Below, piece after piece: positions 1 through 9,512 of a stretch of DNA of 64,000 nucleotides. Within the stretch, counting starts at the first letter, position 1. Each line of letters opens with the position of its first letter. Below the pieces are notes generated by a model. The model was not told the DNA's origin, did not search any database, and saw nothing but the letters and a program-made list of their open reading frames with translations. The translations under genes were made by a program, and so were the position numbers. The stretch is taken from NCBI RefSeq assembly GCF_040703035.1, contig NZ_CP159996.1, positions 468,001 through 532,000 of the forward strand, written 5' to 3'. The DNA comes from Terribacillus aidingensis (GTDB lineage Bacteria > Bacillota > Bacilli > Bacillales > Amphibacillaceae).

Positions 1-33
1 GGTTTCCAGCACCTTTAACGATAGGTTACTTGC

Positions 34-47
34 TGAAAACGATACCA
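34..47. promoter_or_regulatory. cre-like / LacI-type operator
   Basis: TGAAAACGATACCA matches the Gram-positive cre consensus TGWAANCGNTNWCA at all but one position and has the central CG typical of LacI-family operators. It lies about 70 bp before the LacI-type gene, so it could be a CcpA site or the regulator's own operator. The sequence does not tell these apart. Confidence 0.4.
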
Positions 48-114
48 GGTCAAGTTTTTTTTTCAAACACGGAGCGTTATACTGTAATCAAGTACATAGC
101 GAGAGGGAGTACAT

Positions 115-1071
115 ATGGCGACAATCAAGGATTTAGCCAGGATGGCTGGTGTCTCGGTGACGACTGTATCCCGGGTGCTCAATGATCATCCTTATGTGAG
201 TGAGGAGAAGCGGAAAGCTGTGCTGGAGGCGATCGGACAGACTGGATATGAAAAGAATGTAAATGCGGTACATCTGAAAACTGGAAAAACAGAGTTAATC
301 GGTGTAGTGCTGCCTTTTTCGGATCATCCTTACTTTGCACGTCTATTGAAAGGAATAGCGAGACAGGCATTCAAGCATAACTTCAAGCTCGTATTGATAC
401 AGACAGATTATCAAACAGAGAGGGAAAAAGAGGCATTGCAGATGCTCCGGCAAAAGCAGATCGATGGACTCATCATCTGTTCGCGCAGCTGTGAGCTGTC
501 CTTGATAAAGTCTTACAAACAGTATGGACCGATTGTTGTATGCGAGAAGGTACCGGAGGAATTGTCATCTTCGTATGTCGATCATTATCAGGCTTTCCAG
601 GACGCACTCTCCTATCTATATGAGGAAGGACATACTAAGATCGGCTATTCCGTGAGCAGGCTCGATGGGACGAGCAGTAAGAACCGCAATGCTGCTTACC
701 GGGATTTCTTTGCAGCAAGAAAACTGCCATATCGTTCAGATTATGTGTTCGATAGGATGCTATATTTTGAGGATGGCGAGACGATAGTAAAAAAGCTGCA
801 GCGGATGGAAGATCCGCCATCGGCGATGATTATAACAAGCGATCAAGTTGCTGCTGGCGTGATAACGTATGCAAATAAGGTTGGATTACGTATTCCGGAA
901 GAGCTGGCCATTATCGGATTCGATGACCTTCCAATGGCCCGAATGATGGGTATTACAAGTATGCATCTGCCGCTGGAGGAAATGGGAGAGCATCTATTCC
1001 AGCAAGTTATGGAGAAGGATGCGAACCAGAAGCTATTCCATACTAAACTAATCAAGCGGAAAACGGTGTGA
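115..1071 (+). CDS. LacI-family transcriptional regulator
   Basis: Predicted sugar-responsive DNA-binding repressor of 318 aa. Residues 3-23 form the LacI helix-turn-helix (IKDLARMAGVSVTTVSRVLN) with the usual hinge after it. From about residue 60 the protein has the periplasmic-binding-protein-like effector fold (IGVVLPFSDHPYFARLLKG, then IIGFDDLPMARM near residue 270). The length is slightly short for the family but has no obvious break. The ATG follows a GAGGGAG ribosome site. The gene it controls is not evident: the next gene is an unrelated DUF554 protein 27 bp downstream, and a target may lie left of the window. The effector sugar is unknown. Confidence 0.9.
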   Translation: MATIKDLARMAGVSVTTVSRVLNDHPYVSEEKRKAVLEAIGQTGYEKNVNAVHLKTGKTELIGVVLPFSDHPYFARLLKGIARQAFKHNFKLVLIQTDYQTEREKEALQMLRQKQIDGLIICSRSCELSLIKSYKQYGPIVVCEKVPEELSSSYVDHYQAFQDALSYLYEEGHTKIGYSVSRLDGTSSKNRNAAYRDFFAARKLPYRSDYVFDRMLYFEDGETIVKKLQRMEDPPSAMIITSDQVAAGVITYANKVGLRIPEELAIIGFDDLPMARMMGITSMHLPLEEMGEHLFQQVMEKDANQKLFHTKLIKRKTV

Positions 1072-1098
1072 AGTTCTTATGTTTTTGGAGGAGAAATT

Positions 1099-1776
1099 AT
1101 GTTTGGAACAATATTCAATGTAGCAATGATCATCATCGGCAGTACACTTGGGACTGTCTTTAAGAAAGGTATGAGAGATAGATATCAAACTATCCTCATG
1201 CAGGCAATGGGATTAGCTGCACTGGCATTAGGTGTCAACGCTATAGTTGGACATCTGCCGGACAGTAAATATTCTGTCCTATTCATTATCAGTTTGGCGA
1301 TCGGAGCGATAGTCGGTGAAAAACTGGATCTGGATGCAAGGTTTACGAACGTTGTAAAGAAGTTTACCAAGTCGAATTTGGCGGAAGGTCTGTCTACAGC
1401 AATTCTTCTGTTCTGCATTGGATCTCTTTCTATACTAGGCCCAGTAGAAGCCGCACTGCATGGTAATTATTCCTACTTGCTTGCAAACGGTATGCTGGAT
1501 TTTGTTACGTCTTTGGTCCTGGCGTCAACCTTTGGATTTGGAATAGCATTATCAGCAGGGGTTTTATTCGTATGGCAGGGTTCGATTTATTTAGTGGCAA
1601 AAGCATTGGAAAGTACGGTGAATGTGGATCTGCTGAATGAAGTAAGCATAGTCGGCGGCGTCTTGATCATGGCATCAGGTTTAAGCATATTAGGGATAAA
1701 GAAATTCAAGACAATGAACTTCCTGCCAGCGTTGCTTGTACCGCCTGTCTTCTTTTTGATATTAAAGATTTTTTAA
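1099..1776 (+). CDS. DUF554 integral membrane protein (YdfK/YqgA-like)
   Basis: Integral membrane protein of 225 aa with about six or seven hydrophobic segments. It opens with the family's typical glycine-rich start (MFGTIFNVAMIIIGSTLGT) and carries the GAIVGEKLDLD stretch near residue 72 that is conserved in DUF554 proteins such as B. subtilis YdfK and E. coli YqgA. A GGAGGAG ribosome site precedes the ATG. The biochemical function of the family is not established; a transporter role is often assumed. It may be cotranscribed with the LacI-type regulator upstream. Confidence 0.85.
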   Translation: MFGTIFNVAMIIIGSTLGTVFKKGMRDRYQTILMQAMGLAALALGVNAIVGHLPDSKYSVLFIISLAIGAIVGEKLDLDARFTNVVKKFTKSNLAEGLSTAILLFCIGSLSILGPVEAALHGNYSYLLANGMLDFVTSLVLASTFGFGIALSAGVLFVWQGSIYLVAKALESTVNVDLLNEVSIVGGVLIMASGLSILGIKKFKTMNFLPALLVPPVFFLILKIF

Positions 1777-1797
1777 TCAGGATTAAGGAGGAGTAGC

Positions 1798-2343
1798 ATG
1801 GATGGAGAGGTAAAAGAGGCATTTATAAAATCGAAATCCAAGGATAAGCAAGAAAGCTATGAAGCATATCTATACATAATGCAAGCGACAGAAAAACAAG
1901 TGGATTGGGCATATGAGGTCTGGGATGACTTGCTGGAAGGTTTGACGGATAAAGATAACCATCAACGTTCCCGTTCAGCTCAATATTTAGCTAATTTAGC
2001 AAAGAGTGATCCGGAGAATAGAATGCTTACAGATTTGCCTCAGCTTTGGGAAGTGACCAAGGATGAGAAGTTCGTTACTGCCAGACATAGCCTGCAATCA
2101 TTTTGGAAAGTCGGTCTTGCCGGTGCTGAACAAAAAGACTTGGTTATGGCATATATGATCGATCGTTTTAAAAATGCTACGAATGAAAAGAATTATACGT
2201 TAATTCGTTTTGATATTCTGCAGAATATGAAACATCTGTATGACCAGTTGGAAGATGAAGCTATTAAGCAAACGGCGATGGATTTGATTGAGACAGTCGA
2301 GGAAGAAAAGTATAAGAAAAAGTATAAAAGTGTGTGGAGATGA
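1798..2343 (+). CDS. hypothetical helical (HEAT-repeat-like) protein
   Basis: Soluble 181 aa protein, almost wholly alpha-helical by composition, with no signal peptide or membrane segment. The pattern of paired helices (YLANLAKSDPENRMLTDLPQLWEVTKDEKFVTARHSLQSFWKVG) resembles HEAT/armadillo-like proteins that respond to neighbours in operons, but I do not recognise a named family. It starts 21 bp after the DUF554 stop behind a strong AAGGAGGAG site, so the two genes are probably cotranscribed. The C-terminus is lysine-rich. Function unknown. Confidence 0.7.
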   Translation: MDGEVKEAFIKSKSKDKQESYEAYLYIMQATEKQVDWAYEVWDDLLEGLTDKDNHQRSRSAQYLANLAKSDPENRMLTDLPQLWEVTKDEKFVTARHSLQSFWKVGLAGAEQKDLVMAYMIDRFKNATNEKNYTLIRFDILQNMKHLYDQLEDEAIKQTAMDLIETVEEEKYKKKYKSVWR

Positions 2344-2407
2344 TGGACTACTAGCGGAATATAGGGCAACAGCCATACATGGTTTATTGAAGGAGTGGAG
2401 AAATACA

Positions 2408-2875
2408 ATGTATGAAACGCGACTGGCAAACCGAGAAGAATTGCCTTTGATAGGGAACTACTGGTTTCAAATGACAAGGGAAATGGGAGAGGTAGACGGT
2501 CTACCTGTGCCTAGTTCACAAAGAGTCTCGGAAGTCATAGCTATATTCGAGAAGGAATTCGATGCAGGAAATATAATGTTCAAGGTTGTCACAGACGAGA
2601 TAAATGAAATAGTTGCTTGTGCTGGCGGCCTGATTCGAGAAGAATATACATTTCCTTTGAGTGAAGAGAAATCGCTATTCGGATGGGTTATAGCAGTCTA
2701 TACACTACCCACTCATCGAAAAAATGGATTGGCTTCTCGTTTAGTAGAGGAAGTATGTGACTGGCTAAAAGATAAGGGAGCCGTACGGGCAAGATTATGG
2801 TCCAGCTCCAGTGCGAGACGGATGTACGAAGATCTGGGTTTCAGAAATATGATGGATATGGAGAAGACGTTGTAA
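2408..2875 (+). CDS. GNAT-family N-acetyltransferase
   Basis: Predicted acetyl-CoA-dependent acetyltransferase of 155 aa. The core acetyl-CoA-binding motif is seen at YTLPTHRKNGLASRLVEEV (about residues 98-116) and is followed by the C-terminal ARRMYEDLGF motif typical of GNAT enzymes. A longer frame reaches back into the preceding gene, but the ATG at 2408 has an AGGAG site about 12 nt upstream and gives the normal domain start. The substrate cannot be read from the sequence. A strong bidirectional terminator follows. Confidence 0.85.
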   Translation: MYETRLANREELPLIGNYWFQMTREMGEVDGLPVPSSQRVSEVIAIFEKEFDAGNIMFKVVTDEINEIVACAGGLIREEYTFPLSEEKSLFGWVIAVYTLPTHRKNGLASRLVEEVCDWLKDKGAVRARLWSSSSARRMYEDLGFRNMMDMEKTL

Positions 2876-2933
2876 TATAGTCCAGCTTAAACCTTGATCA
2901 AGTTCAGTCATTATTTTTTTCATTACATATAAA

Positions 2934-2966
2934 AAGCGTGCGCATTAACTTGCGCACGCTTCTTTT
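2934..2966. terminator. bidirectional intrinsic terminator
   Basis: An 11-bp perfect stem (AAGCGTGCGCA / TGCGCACGCTT) with a 6-nt loop, an A-rich left flank and a T-rich right flank. It separates the acetyltransferase from the convergent lctP and can serve both. Confidence 0.9.
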
Positions 2967-4587
2967 ACAAGAATAGAGATAAAACAAAGGTCAGCACACA
3001 TACGAATCCGGCCAGCAGCAAGCTGTACTTAATTGTCTGATTAAACAAAGTTGATTCATTCCCTGTCTCTTTTACAGCTGCTGTTGCGATCGCGATGGAC
3101 TGCGGTGAGATGAGTTTGGCCATGACACCGCCAGCTGTATTGGCGGATAGGAGCAGTGCTGAGCTTGTACCGATTTGGCTGCCGGTGACGACTTGCAGTG
3201 TACCGAACAGTGCGTTATTGCTAACCACAGAGCCAGTGATGAAAACGCCGATCCAGCCGAGTATCGGACTGAATAATGGAAACAGGCTGCCTGTTTTGGC
3301 TAAGGCCAAACCTATGGAAGCACTTAGTCCAGCATAGTTTGATAGATTTGCAAACGCCATGATAAAACAGATTGTAAGAACCGGAATCCAAAGCTCTTTG
3401 GCTGCTTCCTGTAGTCCGCTTGCTGCACATTTCCAGTTGATATTTCTACTGAACAGACTAGTCAAAATGACAGCCACGAGAATAGCAGTACCTGTTGCAG
3501 AAACGAAATCGAACTTCAAGATGGCATCCATCGGTGTATCCGTAACAGCGATTGGAGCAATCTTGACCACTTCCTGATGCAAATATGGCATTTTCAAGTA
3601 GGCTATCCAGCCTGCCAACGGACCTTCTGGTGCAAATAAATTCTTGAAGAATGGTGCACTCCAAAAGGCGATGACGATAGTCAGGATATAAAACGGTGAC
3701 CAAGCTTTGACCACTTGTCCCATTGTATACTTCTCGGGCTTTTCTTGAACCTCGGCACCTTTCTCCCGATAAATATGCTTTGGCTGCCATTTACGAAGGA
3801 AGAGGGACAGGACACCCATACTGATAAGTGCAGCACCGATATTAGCAAGTTCTGGTCCTATGAAAATCATTGTTGCTGTTTGGATGATTGTATATGTTCC
3901 GCTCAGTACAAGCAAAGCGGGAAGCGTTTCTTTAATTCCTTTGAATCCGTTCAGGATAAAAACGAGCAGAAACGGAATCAGAAAACTGATCGGAGGCAGG
4001 ATCAAGGCAAGTGTCCGGGAAAGCTCCAGACTGCTGATGCCGCCAAGCTGAGCCCCCGTAATGACAGGAATCCCGATGGCCCCGAATGCTCCGGATGCTG
4101 CATTGGCAATCAAGCAAAGACCAGCAGCTTTAAGCGGTTTAAAACCGAGCTGTGTAAGAAGGGCGGCGCTAATGGCAATCGGTACGCCGAAGCCGGCTGC
4201 TCCTTCTAGAAATGCATTGAAACTAAAACCAATTAATAAGAGCTGTAAACGATGGTCTTGCGAAATACTTGCGATGCTGCCGCGGATCACATCGAATTTT
4301 CCGGATTTGACAGCCAGCTTATACAGCCACACTGCCATGATGACGATATAGCCGATCGGCCATAAACCGTTTCCGATACCAAGAACAATAGCAGATAATG
4401 CTTTGAGTGCTGGCATCTGGAAGACCAATACCGCTACGGCGAAGCTGATAACCAGCGTCAGTCCCGCGGCAAGTATTCCTTTCATTTTGAATGCTGTCAA
4501 ACCAATCAAGAAAAACAGAATCGGTAAAAAGGCGATTAATGCACTAACATACTCATTGCCAAACGGATCATACGCTTGCATCCACAT
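2965..4587 (-). CDS. lctP: L-lactate permease
   Basis: Lactate/proton symporter of 540 aa in the LctP family, with about 12-14 membrane segments. Family hallmarks are visible: [30 protein letters not shown] split over residues 75-105, the [18 protein letters not shown] motif near 128-145, and the C-terminal [12 protein letters not shown] near residue 495. It starts 33 bp after the ldh stop on the same strand, the arrangement known from B. subtilis ldh-lctP. Transcription is probably from the ldh promoter and hence controlled by Rex. The RBS (AAGAGATGAG) is weak, which suits translation as a distal operon gene. Confidence 0.95.
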   Translation of the reverse strand: MWMQAYDPFGNEYVSALIAFLPILFFLIGLTAFKMKGILAAGLTLVISFAVAVLVFQMPALKALSAIVLGIGNGLWPIGYIVIMAVWLYKLAVKSGKFDVIRGSIASISQDHRLQLLLIGFSFNAFLEGAAGFGVPIAISAALLTQLGFKPLKAAGLCLIANAASGAFGAIGIPVITGAQLGGISSLELSRTLALILPPISFLIPFLLVFILNGFKGIKETLPALLVLSGTYTIIQTATMIFIGPELANIGAALISMGVLSLFLRKWQPKHIYREKGAEVQEKPEKYTMGQVVKAWSPFYILTIVIAFWSAPFFKNLFAPEGPLAGWIAYLKMPYLHQEVVKIAPIAVTDTPMDAILKFDFVSATGTAILVAVILTSLFSRNINWKCAASGLQEAAKELWIPVLTICFIMAFANLSNYAGLSASIGLALAKTGSLFPLFSPILGWIGVFITGSVVSNNALFGTLQVVTGSQIGTSSALLLSANTAGGVMAKLISPQSIAIATAAVKETGNESTLFNQTIKYSLLLAGFVCVLTFVLSLFL

Positions 4588-4620
4588 GTTATGCTCATCT
4601 CTTTTCTGCTGGGGTTTGGG

Positions 4621-5598
<978 letters not shown>

Positions 5599-5605
5599 TT
5601 ATATT

Positions 5606-5623
5606 ATGTGAATAACTTCACAT
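5606..5623. promoter_or_regulatory. Rex operator 1 (ldh-lctP)
   Basis: ATGTGAATAACTTCACAT has perfectly paired 7-bp arms around a 4-nt centre, matching the Rex consensus TTGTGAANNNNTTCACAA except at the outermost base of each arm. It lies about 30 bp before the ldh start, between the promoter and the RBS. Rex is the NADH/NAD+ sensor that represses fermentation genes. Confidence 0.85.
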
Positions 5624-5636
5624 TCTTTATATCTAT

Positions 5637-5665
5637 ATTGTGCAATACTTCACAAACTTTATCAA
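5637..5665 (-). promoter_or_regulatory. ldh promoter with Rex operator 2
   Basis: On the minus strand, TTGATA (5660-5665) and CACAAT (5637-5642) are 17 bp apart, a usable sigma-A promoter. The Rex site TTGTGCAATACTTCACAA (5638-5655, 17 of 18 to consensus) covers the -10 and spacer, so bound Rex would block RNA polymerase directly. A further half site TTGTGAA lies at 5685-5691. Confidence 0.75.
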
Positions 5666-5726
5666 GCCCTTTGTTTTGAATAAATTGTGAACGATTGGAA
5701 TACTCTTCGTTGAGGGGGTTTTTTGC

Positions 5727-5819
5727 ATGTTTACGATGCTGTTTGCTTTCGGTATTTTCATCTTGATCGTCTTCCTTGCAGCAGTACGTACGGTCATAGA
5801 AAGACGAAAAGGAGAATAA
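5727..5819 (+). CDS. 30-aa single-span membrane protein, divergent from ldh
   Basis: Small ORF encoding MFTMLFAFGIFILIVFLAAV followed by the basic tail RTVIERRKGE. It is one transmembrane helix with a positively charged C-terminus, so C-in topology is likely. It has a strong GAGGGGG ribosome site 8 nt before the ATG and sits back to back with ldh, within 150 bp of the two Rex operators. I do not recognise the family. The combination of a good RBS, hydrophobic coding content and clean stop favours a real gene, but its size keeps confidence moderate. Confidence 0.6.
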   Translation: MFTMLFAFGIFILIVFLAAVRTVIERRKGE

Positions 5820-5890
5820 CAGCTCTAGTATCTGCATGAGAAGAACGGCTTATCCGTTTTGGATAACAAAATGACAGGGGTGGGTGTGGT

Positions 5891-7321
5891 TTGGCTATCA
5901 GAACTGGAGATGCCTATCTAACCAGTATTGATGCGTTAGGCAACAAAGTATTGAATGGTAAATCAATTGTGAAGAAACCTCTTTCCAAGCATGGTGCATT
6001 TCGCGGAGTAATGCGTACACAAGCAGGATTGTACGATTTGCAGCATGATCCTGCTTACGCAGATGTTTTGACATATATGGACAGTGATACAGGAGAGCGT
6101 TATGGTCTTTCCTTTCTCAAACCTGAAACGAAGGACGATTTGAATAAGCGAAGTGCTATGATCAGATGCTGGGCGGAACAGACAAATGGTATGGTTGGCC
6201 GCAGCCCGGATTATATGAATACCGTACTGATGGCACTAGCATCTTCCGCTTCGTTATTGGAAGGAAAGGATAACTGCTTCCCTAATCACTTGCGAAGTTA
6301 TTATGAATATGTCAGACAGCATGATTTGACGATGACGCATACTTTCATTGATCCTCAGGTGAACAGAGCCGATTTCTATTTTGAGCAGAGTGATGAGCCG
6401 ATTGCTGCTAAAATCGTGGACCGTAATACTGAGGGGATAATTATTCAAGGAGCAAAGCTGTTGGCAACGCAAGGCGGTATTACGGATGAACTAGTAGTGT
6501 TGTCATCAGGCGGCTTTGAGCAGGATAGAGGGTTTGGATTCGCCATTCCGAGTAATGCAGACGGCCTGACGTTCGTGGCAAGAGAGTCATTTGCCGGAGG
6601 GAAGAGTACAGCCGATTATCCGCTGAGTGCCAGGTACGAAGAGATAGATACAATTGTATTGTTTGATAAAGTACTCATTCCATGGGAGCGCATTTTCTAT
6701 TATGATAATGTCGCAGTAGCAAGCAGCTTTAAAAACCAAAGCAATTTCGCAGCCTTCACCTTGCATCAAGTGTTGATCCGCCGGATTGTTAAGCTGGAAT
6801 TTGCCATTGGACTTGTCCAATCGATAATAGAAGAAATCAATATCTCAGAGTACCAGCATGTTCAGGAAAAAGCAGCTAATCTAGTCATTTTAGCAGAGGT
6901 ACTTCAATCACTTCTGCAGCAAGCAGAAGCAGGTGCAGCACCTGATCAATGGGGGACGTTCTGTCCTGATTTAAAGCCGCTGCAGGTGGCATCCAATCTA
7001 TTTGCACGTAAATATCCTGAAATTGCACCTACTATTCACCAGCTTGGAGCGAGCGGCATGATGAGTATCCCGCCGTTGCACGCGTTTAAATCAGAAAAAG
7101 GAACAGAATTGAATCATTATCTTCAGAGTAAGACGAAGCTAGGGAAGGATCGTGTGAAGCTGTTCCGGCTTGCTTGGGACTTTGTTATGTCTTCTTTTGG
7201 AACAAGGGAGACTTTATATGAATATTTCTTTTTTGGAGATCCGGTTCGGCTGATAGGTCAATTCTACGGCTCAGTTGATTTTAAGCCATATACGAAAAAG
7301 ATAGACGATTTGCTGTCATGA
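5891..7321 (+). CDS. 4-hydroxyphenylacetate 3-monooxygenase family (HpaB-like), large oxygenase component
   Basis: FADH2-dependent aromatic ortho-hydroxylase family of 476 aa, related to HpaB and B. subtilis YoaI. It is seen in the acyl-CoA-dehydrogenase-like fold: the N-terminal FRGVMRTQAGLYDL, central FYFEQSDEPIAAKIVDRNTEGIIIQGAKLLATQGG (split over residues 157-197), VLIPWERIFYY near 270 and the C-terminal GDPVRLIGQFYGSVD. The TTG start at 5891 follows a G-rich site (AGGGGTGGG). Such enzymes need a separate flavin reductase (HpaC type), which is not nearby, so FADH2 must come from elsewhere. The true phenolic substrate is unknown. Confidence 0.85.
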   Translation: MAIRTGDAYLTSIDALGNKVLNGKSIVKKPLSKHGAFRGVMRTQAGLYDLQHDPAYADVLTYMDSDTGERYGLSFLKPETKDDLNKRSAMIRCWAEQTNGMVGRSPDYMNTVLMALASSASLLEGKDNCFPNHLRSYYEYVRQHDLTMTHTFIDPQVNRADFYFEQSDEPIAAKIVDRNTEGIIIQGAKLLATQGGITDELVVLSSGGFEQDRGFGFAIPSNADGLTFVARESFAGGKSTADYPLSARYEEIDTIVLFDKVLIPWERIFYYDNVAVASSFKNQSNFAAFTLHQVLIRRIVKLEFAIGLVQSIIEEINISEYQHVQEKAANLVILAEVLQSLLQQAEAGAAPDQWGTFCPDLKPLQVASNLFARKYPEIAPTIHQLGASGMMSIPPLHAFKSEKGTELNHYLQSKTKLGKDRVKLFRLAWDFVMSSFGTRETLYEYFFFGDPVRLIGQFYGSVDFKPYTKKIDDLLS

Positions 7322-7325
7322 AGAG

Positions 7326-7353
7326 GGCCTTATCCTATGGATGAGGCCTTTTT
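7326..7353 (+). terminator. intrinsic terminator
   Basis: A 10-bp stem with one G-U pair (GGCCTTATCC / GGATGAGGCC), a 3-nt loop and a T-run, 4 bp after the hydroxylase stop. The convergent azlD ends just beyond it. Confidence 0.85.
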
Positions 7354-7356
7354 GAT

Positions 7357-7680
7357 TTACAGTATACTTCGGTAAATTGCCATCAGCAGCACACCGCTGA
7401 CTACTGTTATGGAAAGACTTCGCGATTTGTATGCAATAATGGCTGTCGGCAGCAGAATAAGCAATACTGGCCAATCAATAGTGAGTCCGTTTTCGGCTTG
7501 AATGAGCAGATTCTCAATAACCAATGCTGTCAAAATACAGACAGGAACGAAAGACAGCCATTTCATAACTGTATCAGGCAACTGCAAATTTCGCACAAGG
7601 ATAAACGGCAGTATTCTCGGGATGACAGTAACTAGGGCAGAAAGTGCAATGACTGCCAGCACAGTGCTGTTCACAATCAT
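7357..7680 (-). CDS. azlD: AzlD-type branched-chain amino acid export subunit
   Basis: Small membrane protein of 107 aa with four hydrophobic segments. The AzlD signature is present (VTVIPRILPFILVR near residues 17-30 and LPTAIIAYKSRSL near 76). It pairs with AzlC to form a LIV-E type exporter. Its ATG overlaps the azlC stop in an ATGA junction, so the two are translationally coupled. It is the last gene of the operon. Confidence 0.9.
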   Translation of the reverse strand: MIVNSTVLAVIALSALVTVIPRILPFILVRNLQLPDTVMKWLSFVPVCILTALVIENLLIQAENGLTIDWPVLLILLPTAIIAYKSRSLSITVVSGVLLMAIYRSIL

Positions 7681-8393
7681 TTATCCAGCACCACCCCAAG
7701 TGATGCGACAATAACGGTAGCAAGGATAACAGCGACATGAGTTGAAAACAGAAGCGATAATCCAAGCATGGCAGCAACCATGCAGATGATCAAGGTAGCA
7801 TACAGCTTCCATTTAGTTGAGGATACATGCTCGAGCTGTAAGAAGAGTAAACCTAAGAACATAGCAGGCAAAGCAAAATCCAATCCCCATGCTGCCGGAT
7901 CTGAAATCCACTGGCCGCTAACAGTACCGAATATACAGGATATGTTCCAGAACAGGTAGGCTGTCAGGTTTAGGCCATGCATCCAATTGGCAGAGAGACT
8001 GCCGGTATGCTTTAGCTTTGTAGCGGCAACGCCGAAGGATTCGTCTGTCATTAAAACGCCGACTCCTATGTTATGCAGTAACGATTCTTTGGTAAAATGA
8101 GGGGCAAGGGTGGCACTTAACAGGAAATTACGCAAATTGATAATGAAAACGGAAAAGACAATGGCAGACAAAGGACTGCCGGCAAGCAGCAAAGCACATA
8201 TTGCAAATTGAGCAGCACCAGCATAAACGCTAGCAGAAAGCAGCGTGATTTCCAGCATACTTAGATGAGAAGCCGTACCGACAATACCGAACGCGATACC
8301 AACGCTGATATAACCGAAGAGTGTGGGCAAACATTCTCTAAATCCTTGGACAAAAGACAGTGAATCATTCCTGCCGACTGAATCAGTAAGCAT
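7677..8393 (-). CDS. azlC: AzlC-type branched-chain amino acid exporter
   Basis: Membrane protein of 238 aa in the AzlC/YgaZ family with about seven hydrophobic segments. Typical stretches are FRECLPTLFGYISVGIAFGI, SVYAGAAQFAICALL and FIINLRNFLLSATLAPHF. The frame is open far upstream (to 8624), but the ATG at 8393 has a perfect AGGAGGGG site and gives the normal family start, so the upstream part is not coding. B. subtilis azlCD lies in an Lrp-like (AzlB) regulated operon; here the divergent neighbour is an XRE-cupin regulator instead. Confidence 0.92.
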   Translation of the reverse strand: MLTDSVGRNDSLSFVQGFRECLPTLFGYISVGIAFGIVGTASHLSMLEITLLSASVYAGAAQFAICALLLAGSPLSAIVFSVFIINLRNFLLSATLAPHFTKESLLHNIGVGVLMTDESFGVAATKLKHTGSLSANWMHGLNLTAYLFWNISCIFGTVSGQWISDPAAWGLDFALPAMFLGLLFLQLEHVSSTKWKLYATLIICMVAAMLGLSLLFSTHVAVILATVIVASLGVVLDK

Positions 8394-8406
8394 GATACCC
8401 CTCCTT

Positions 8407-8443
8407 TTCGTTATATTATACATGTGTTCGTTATATTGAACAA
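8407..8443. promoter_or_regulatory. shared operator/promoter between azlC and the XRE-cupin gene
   Basis: An 11-bp direct repeat TTCGTTATATT occurs at 8407 and 8427, exactly 20 bp apart. The second copy sits in a near-palindrome TGTTC-N8-GAACA (8425-8442). On the minus strand TTGTTC (8438-8443) and TATAAT (8415-8420) are 17 bp apart and make a good azlC promoter. A regulator bound here would control azlCD and its own gene together. Confidence 0.65.
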
Positions 8444-8472
8444 TAACTTTTGCTGAAGAAAGGAGGATCATA

Positions 8473-9030
8473 GTGGAGCATTTGAATAAAATGATTGCGA
8501 GAAATCTTGCTGGCTTGCGGAAAAGCCGCGGGCTTAGTCTTGATCGTACAGCTGAGCTGACAGGTGTGAGCAAAGCGATGCTTGCGCAAATCGAAAAGGG
8601 GAAATCCAATCCGACGGTATCCACGTTGTGGAAAATAGCTAATGGCTTGCAGGTTTCATTTTCGTATTTTATGAAAGACGATAAGGTCTCTTTTATTAAG
8701 ATTAATAAAGAGGATATTTCCGCTGTAGAGGATGAGGAAGGCGGCTATCGAGTATTTCCTTATTTTAAATTCCAGCCTGACAAGAAATTCGAGATTTACA
8801 CGGTGGAATTGGAGCCGGGATGCGTACACGGAGCGAAAACACATATTGGAGAGGAGTATTTGCTAATACGGGAAGGAGAACTGACAGTCTTTCTGGATGG
8901 GGAAGAACATCAGTTAAAAACTGGTGATGCACTGCAGTTCTCCGGCAATACGATGCATAGTTATGAAAACAAAACAGCCAGTACAGCCAGCTTTTTCTTA
9001 CTGATGTATTATCCTGAACCAGAAGTGTAA
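8473..9030 (+). CDS. XRE-family regulator with C-terminal cupin domain
   Basis: Transcription factor of 185 aa. Residues about 8-62 are a lambda-repressor-type HTH (IARNLAGLRKSRGLSLDRTA then VSKAMLAQIEKGKSNPTVSTLW). Residues about 105-180 are a cupin barrel (ELEPGCVHGAKTHIGEEYLL, GDALQFSGNTMHSYEN). The GTG start has an AAAGGAGGAT site. The divergent arrangement with azlCD and the palindrome between them suggest it controls amino-acid export and itself. A small ligand probably binds the cupin, but its identity is not visible. Confidence 0.9.
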   Translation: MEHLNKMIARNLAGLRKSRGLSLDRTAELTGVSKAMLAQIEKGKSNPTVSTLWKIANGLQVSFSYFMKDDKVSFIKINKEDISAVEDEEGGYRVFPYFKFQPDKKFEIYTVELEPGCVHGAKTHIGEEYLLIREGELTVFLDGEEHQLKTGDALQFSGNTMHSYENKTASTASFFLLMYYPEPEV

Positions 9031-9042
9031 GGAGGAATCTGT

Positions 9043-9507
9043 ATGATCTTGGTAAGTGCTTGTTTGGCAGGAAAACCAGTACGTTATAATGGAACCCCAG
9101 CCACCGATACGATTGTGGAGCAGCTGATTGCTCAGAAAAAAGCGATCAGCGTGTGCCCGGAATTATTAGGTGGATTCGTAACCCCAAGGGAACCAGCTGA
9201 GATCGTCGGGGGGAATGGGTATGACGTGTTGGATGGCAAAGCAAGGGTCATCGAGTACTCCGGAACAGATGTTACCAATATGTACATAGAAGGTGCAGCA
9301 CGTGCCCTAGCAATCGCTAATGAGCAGGATGTGGATTTGGTTGTATTAAAGGAAAACAGTCCATCTTGCGGAAGCAATATGATTTATGACGGTAATTTCC
9401 AAGGCGTGAAGCAGTCTGGAGCCGGTGTCACGACAGCTATGTTCAGACGAGCTGGAATTCGTGTAATTTCAGAATTGGAGCTGGAGAAGGAATTAGCAGG
9501 AGTGTAA
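9043..9507 (+). CDS. DUF523 family protein (TudS/YbbK-like), probable [4Fe-4S] protein
   Basis: Protein of 154 aa with the three conserved cysteine motifs of DUF523: SACLAGKPVRYNG (C7), VCPELLGGF (C38) and ENSPSCGS (C109). A characterised member, TudS, is a thiouracil desulfidase that holds a [4Fe-4S] cluster on three cysteines. By family the protein may remove sulfur from thio-nucleobases, but substrate specificity is inference. It starts 13 bp after the XRE-cupin gene with an AAGGAGGA site and probably shares its transcript. Confidence 0.85.
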   Translation: MILVSACLAGKPVRYNGTPATDTIVEQLIAQKKAISVCPELLGGFVTPREPAEIVGGNGYDVLDGKARVIEYSGTDVTNMYIEGAARALAIANEQDVDLVVLKENSPSCGSNMIYDGNFQGVKQSGAGVTTAMFRRAGIRVISELELEKELAGV

Positions 9508-9512
9508 GCAGC

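Noticed and set aside
5604..5837. Minus-strand ORF of 77 codons upstream of ldh
   Set aside because: It overlaps the Rex operators and the ldh promoter and has no RBS.
8394..8624. Seventy-seven-codon N-terminal extension of azlC
   Set aside because: It runs through the shared promoter and into the divergent XRE gene; the ATG at 8393 has a perfect RBS.
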